Positions 5,357 through 6,381 of a DNA stretch of 6,381 nucleotides are shown here, piece by piece. This DNA is from Spirochaetales bacterium. GTDB lineage: Bacteria; Spirochaetota; Spirochaetia; DSM-27196; PWMO01. Made by a program: the position numbers and the translations under genes. The stretch lies in assembly GCA_007123465.1 (NCBI GenBank), contig SKLB01000095.1, positions 1 through 6,381 of the forward strand. Reading direction: 5' to 3'. Positions within the stretch are counted from its first letter, which is position 1; every line of letters starts with the position of its first letter. The notes under the pieces were generated by a model. That model searched no databases. It worked only from the letters and a program-made list of their open reading frames with translations, and had not been told where the DNA came from.

Positions 5357-6381
5357 GTTCCACTACACCGTAGGTCACGGTTCTACAGAAGTGGTGCTGT
5401 CGCGCGCACCGTTATCCGCTGTGCTTGCAGAGCACGCCAGCGCCGAGCCCGCTGCGCTGCTGGTTGCCGATCACAATACCATAGAGCTTTGCGGTGGTTA
5501 CAACGGCCCATCGGTGGTTCTGAGCGCCGGAGAGGACGCCAAGCAGTGGCACGCGGTGGCAACCATTATTGAGCGGGCGCTGGCCGAACGCCTGACACGC
5601 GACGGCCGGATGATCGGCGTTGGCGGCGGCGTTGTCTGCGACATGACGGCGTTTGCCGCATCGATCTATATGCGCGGCATATCATTGACTTTGGTACCGA
5701 CAACGCTGCTTGCCATGGTAGACGCGGCCTTCGGCGGCAAGACCGGTATCAACTTCAGCGGCTATAAGAACATGGTTGGCACGTTCTACCCGGCTTCGTT
5801 GCTGCTGGTAGCGCCGGCGGCGCTTGCCGGGCTGCCGCAGCGCGAGTACCAGAGCGGGCTGGCCGAAGTTATCAAGAGCGCGATGCTCGGCGACGATGAG
5901 CTGTTTGACTATCTGGAGCGCGAACACACAGCAGTACAGGCACGCGAACAGGAGGCCCTGCAGGCAATCGTACAGCGTTCGCTGGCGGTCAAAGCGGCGG
6001 TAGTCGAGCGTGATTTCTCCGAGCGCGGCATCCGCACCTGGCTCAACCTCGGACACACCTTTGGGCACGCCCTGGAATCGGTGGCCGGTTTTGGCCGCTA
6101 CACCCACGGTGAAGCTGTTGCGTGGGGAATGGCGTGCGCGCTTGATCTGGGCGTTGCGCTCGGTATCACCGAGCGACGCTACGCAGCACGCGCGTTGGCT
6201 CTGATCGAGCGTTACGGATTTGTGCTGCAGGTCACCGGTGTTCAAGTCGAGCAGTTGCTGCAGGCGATGCGCTACGACAAGAAGGTGCAGTCGGGTGCCG
6301 TGCGCTTTGTGCTGCAGCGTGATCTCGGGCAGACCGATGTCCTGCCGGTTCCCGAAGAAGACGTTCGCGCAGTACTGCGGC
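5349..6381 (+). CDS. aroB: 3-dehydroquinate synthase, 3' end missing
   Basis: Second enzyme of the shikimate pathway: cyclises DAHP to 3-dehydroquinate using NAD and a divalent metal (Zn or Co), in the cytoplasm. 344 codons are open to the right edge; with a usual length of about 350-365, little is missing. The NAD-binding segment GVGGGVVCDMTAFAAS has its triple Gly at 92-94. The substrate-binding GINFSGYKNMVGTFY segment is present. The three metal ligands are Glu173 (AEVIKS), His236 (NLGHTFGHALE) and His253 (HGEAVAWGM); their spacing of 63 and 17 equals that of E. coli AroB (184, 247, 264). DKKV follows near the C-terminus. I chose TTG at 5349 because it keeps the first beta-strand (FHYTVGHGSTEVVL), which the next candidate GTG at 5391 would cut. 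Cys97 replaces the usual Gly of GGGVxGD. Confidence 0.95.
   Translation, partial: MSEFHYTVGHGSTEVVLSRAPLSAVLAEHASAEPAALLVADHNTIELCGGYNGPSVVLSAGEDAKQWHAVATIIERALAERLTRDGRMIGVGGGVVCDMTAFAASIYMRGISLTLVPTTLLAMVDAAFGGKTGINFSGYKNMVGTFYPASLLLVAPAALAGLPQREYQSGLAEVIKSAMLGDDELFDYLEREHTAVQAREQEALQAIVQRSLAVKAAVVERDFSERGIRTWLNLGHTFGHALESVAGFGRYTHGEAVAWGMACALDLGVALGITERRYAARALALIERYGFVLQVTGVQVEQLLQAMRYDKKVQSGAVRFVLQRDLGQTDVLPVPEEDVRAVLR

Noticed and set aside
5682..6245. - strand open frame of 187 codons opposite aroB
   Set aside because: aroB on the + strand has all its catalytic motifs across this stretch; the antisense translation has none.

Overview
The window is ordinary bacterial chromosome: GC-rich, densely packed, with every supported gene on the + strand. 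I recognise the 3' two thirds of an isoleucyl-tRNA synthetase gene (ileS), a lipoprotein of unknown function, hisH, hisF, a small FmdB-type zinc-ribbon gene, an ArsR-type repressor gene, and a nearly complete aroB cut by the right edge. The synthetase is the eukaryote-like (type 2) form. That form, together with the overall gene character, makes a free-living spirochaete (Spirochaeta-like) my best guess. This is inference; type 2 IleS is found in several other phyla as well.

Layout. Region 1 (1-4476) looks like one transcription unit: ileS, a lipoprotein gene overlapping it by 28 nt, hisH 4 nt further on, and hisF 10 nt after that. HisH and HisF are the two subunits of imidazole glycerol phosphate synthase in histidine biosynthesis, and their catalytic residues are all visible. 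The rest of the histidine pathway is not here. Region 2 (4477-4955) begins with a good sigma70-type promoter (TTGTCA, 17 nt, TATATT) in a 107-nt gap. It drives a small zinc-ribbon protein with a long Ser/Lys/Gly/Ala tail. Region 3 (4956-6381) starts with a 92-nt AT-rich gap containing repeats and a perfect small palindrome. The gap is followed by an ArsR-family gene whose end overlaps the predicted TTG start of aroB by 8 nt. AroB makes 3-dehydroquinate, the second step of the shikimate pathway.

How the genes relate. The window holds parts of two amino-acid pathways (histidine, aromatic) and one charging enzyme (Ile), but no complete pathway. The most interesting point is regulatory. A Cys-rich ArsR-type repressor appears to be translationally coupled to a shikimate gene, behind a palindrome placed where an autoregulatory operator would sit and with no visible Shine-Dalgarno. 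I found no CRISPR array, mobile element, tRNA, rRNA or clear terminator, and nothing that amounts to an obviously new biological system. No stretch without a gene exceeds about 110 bases.
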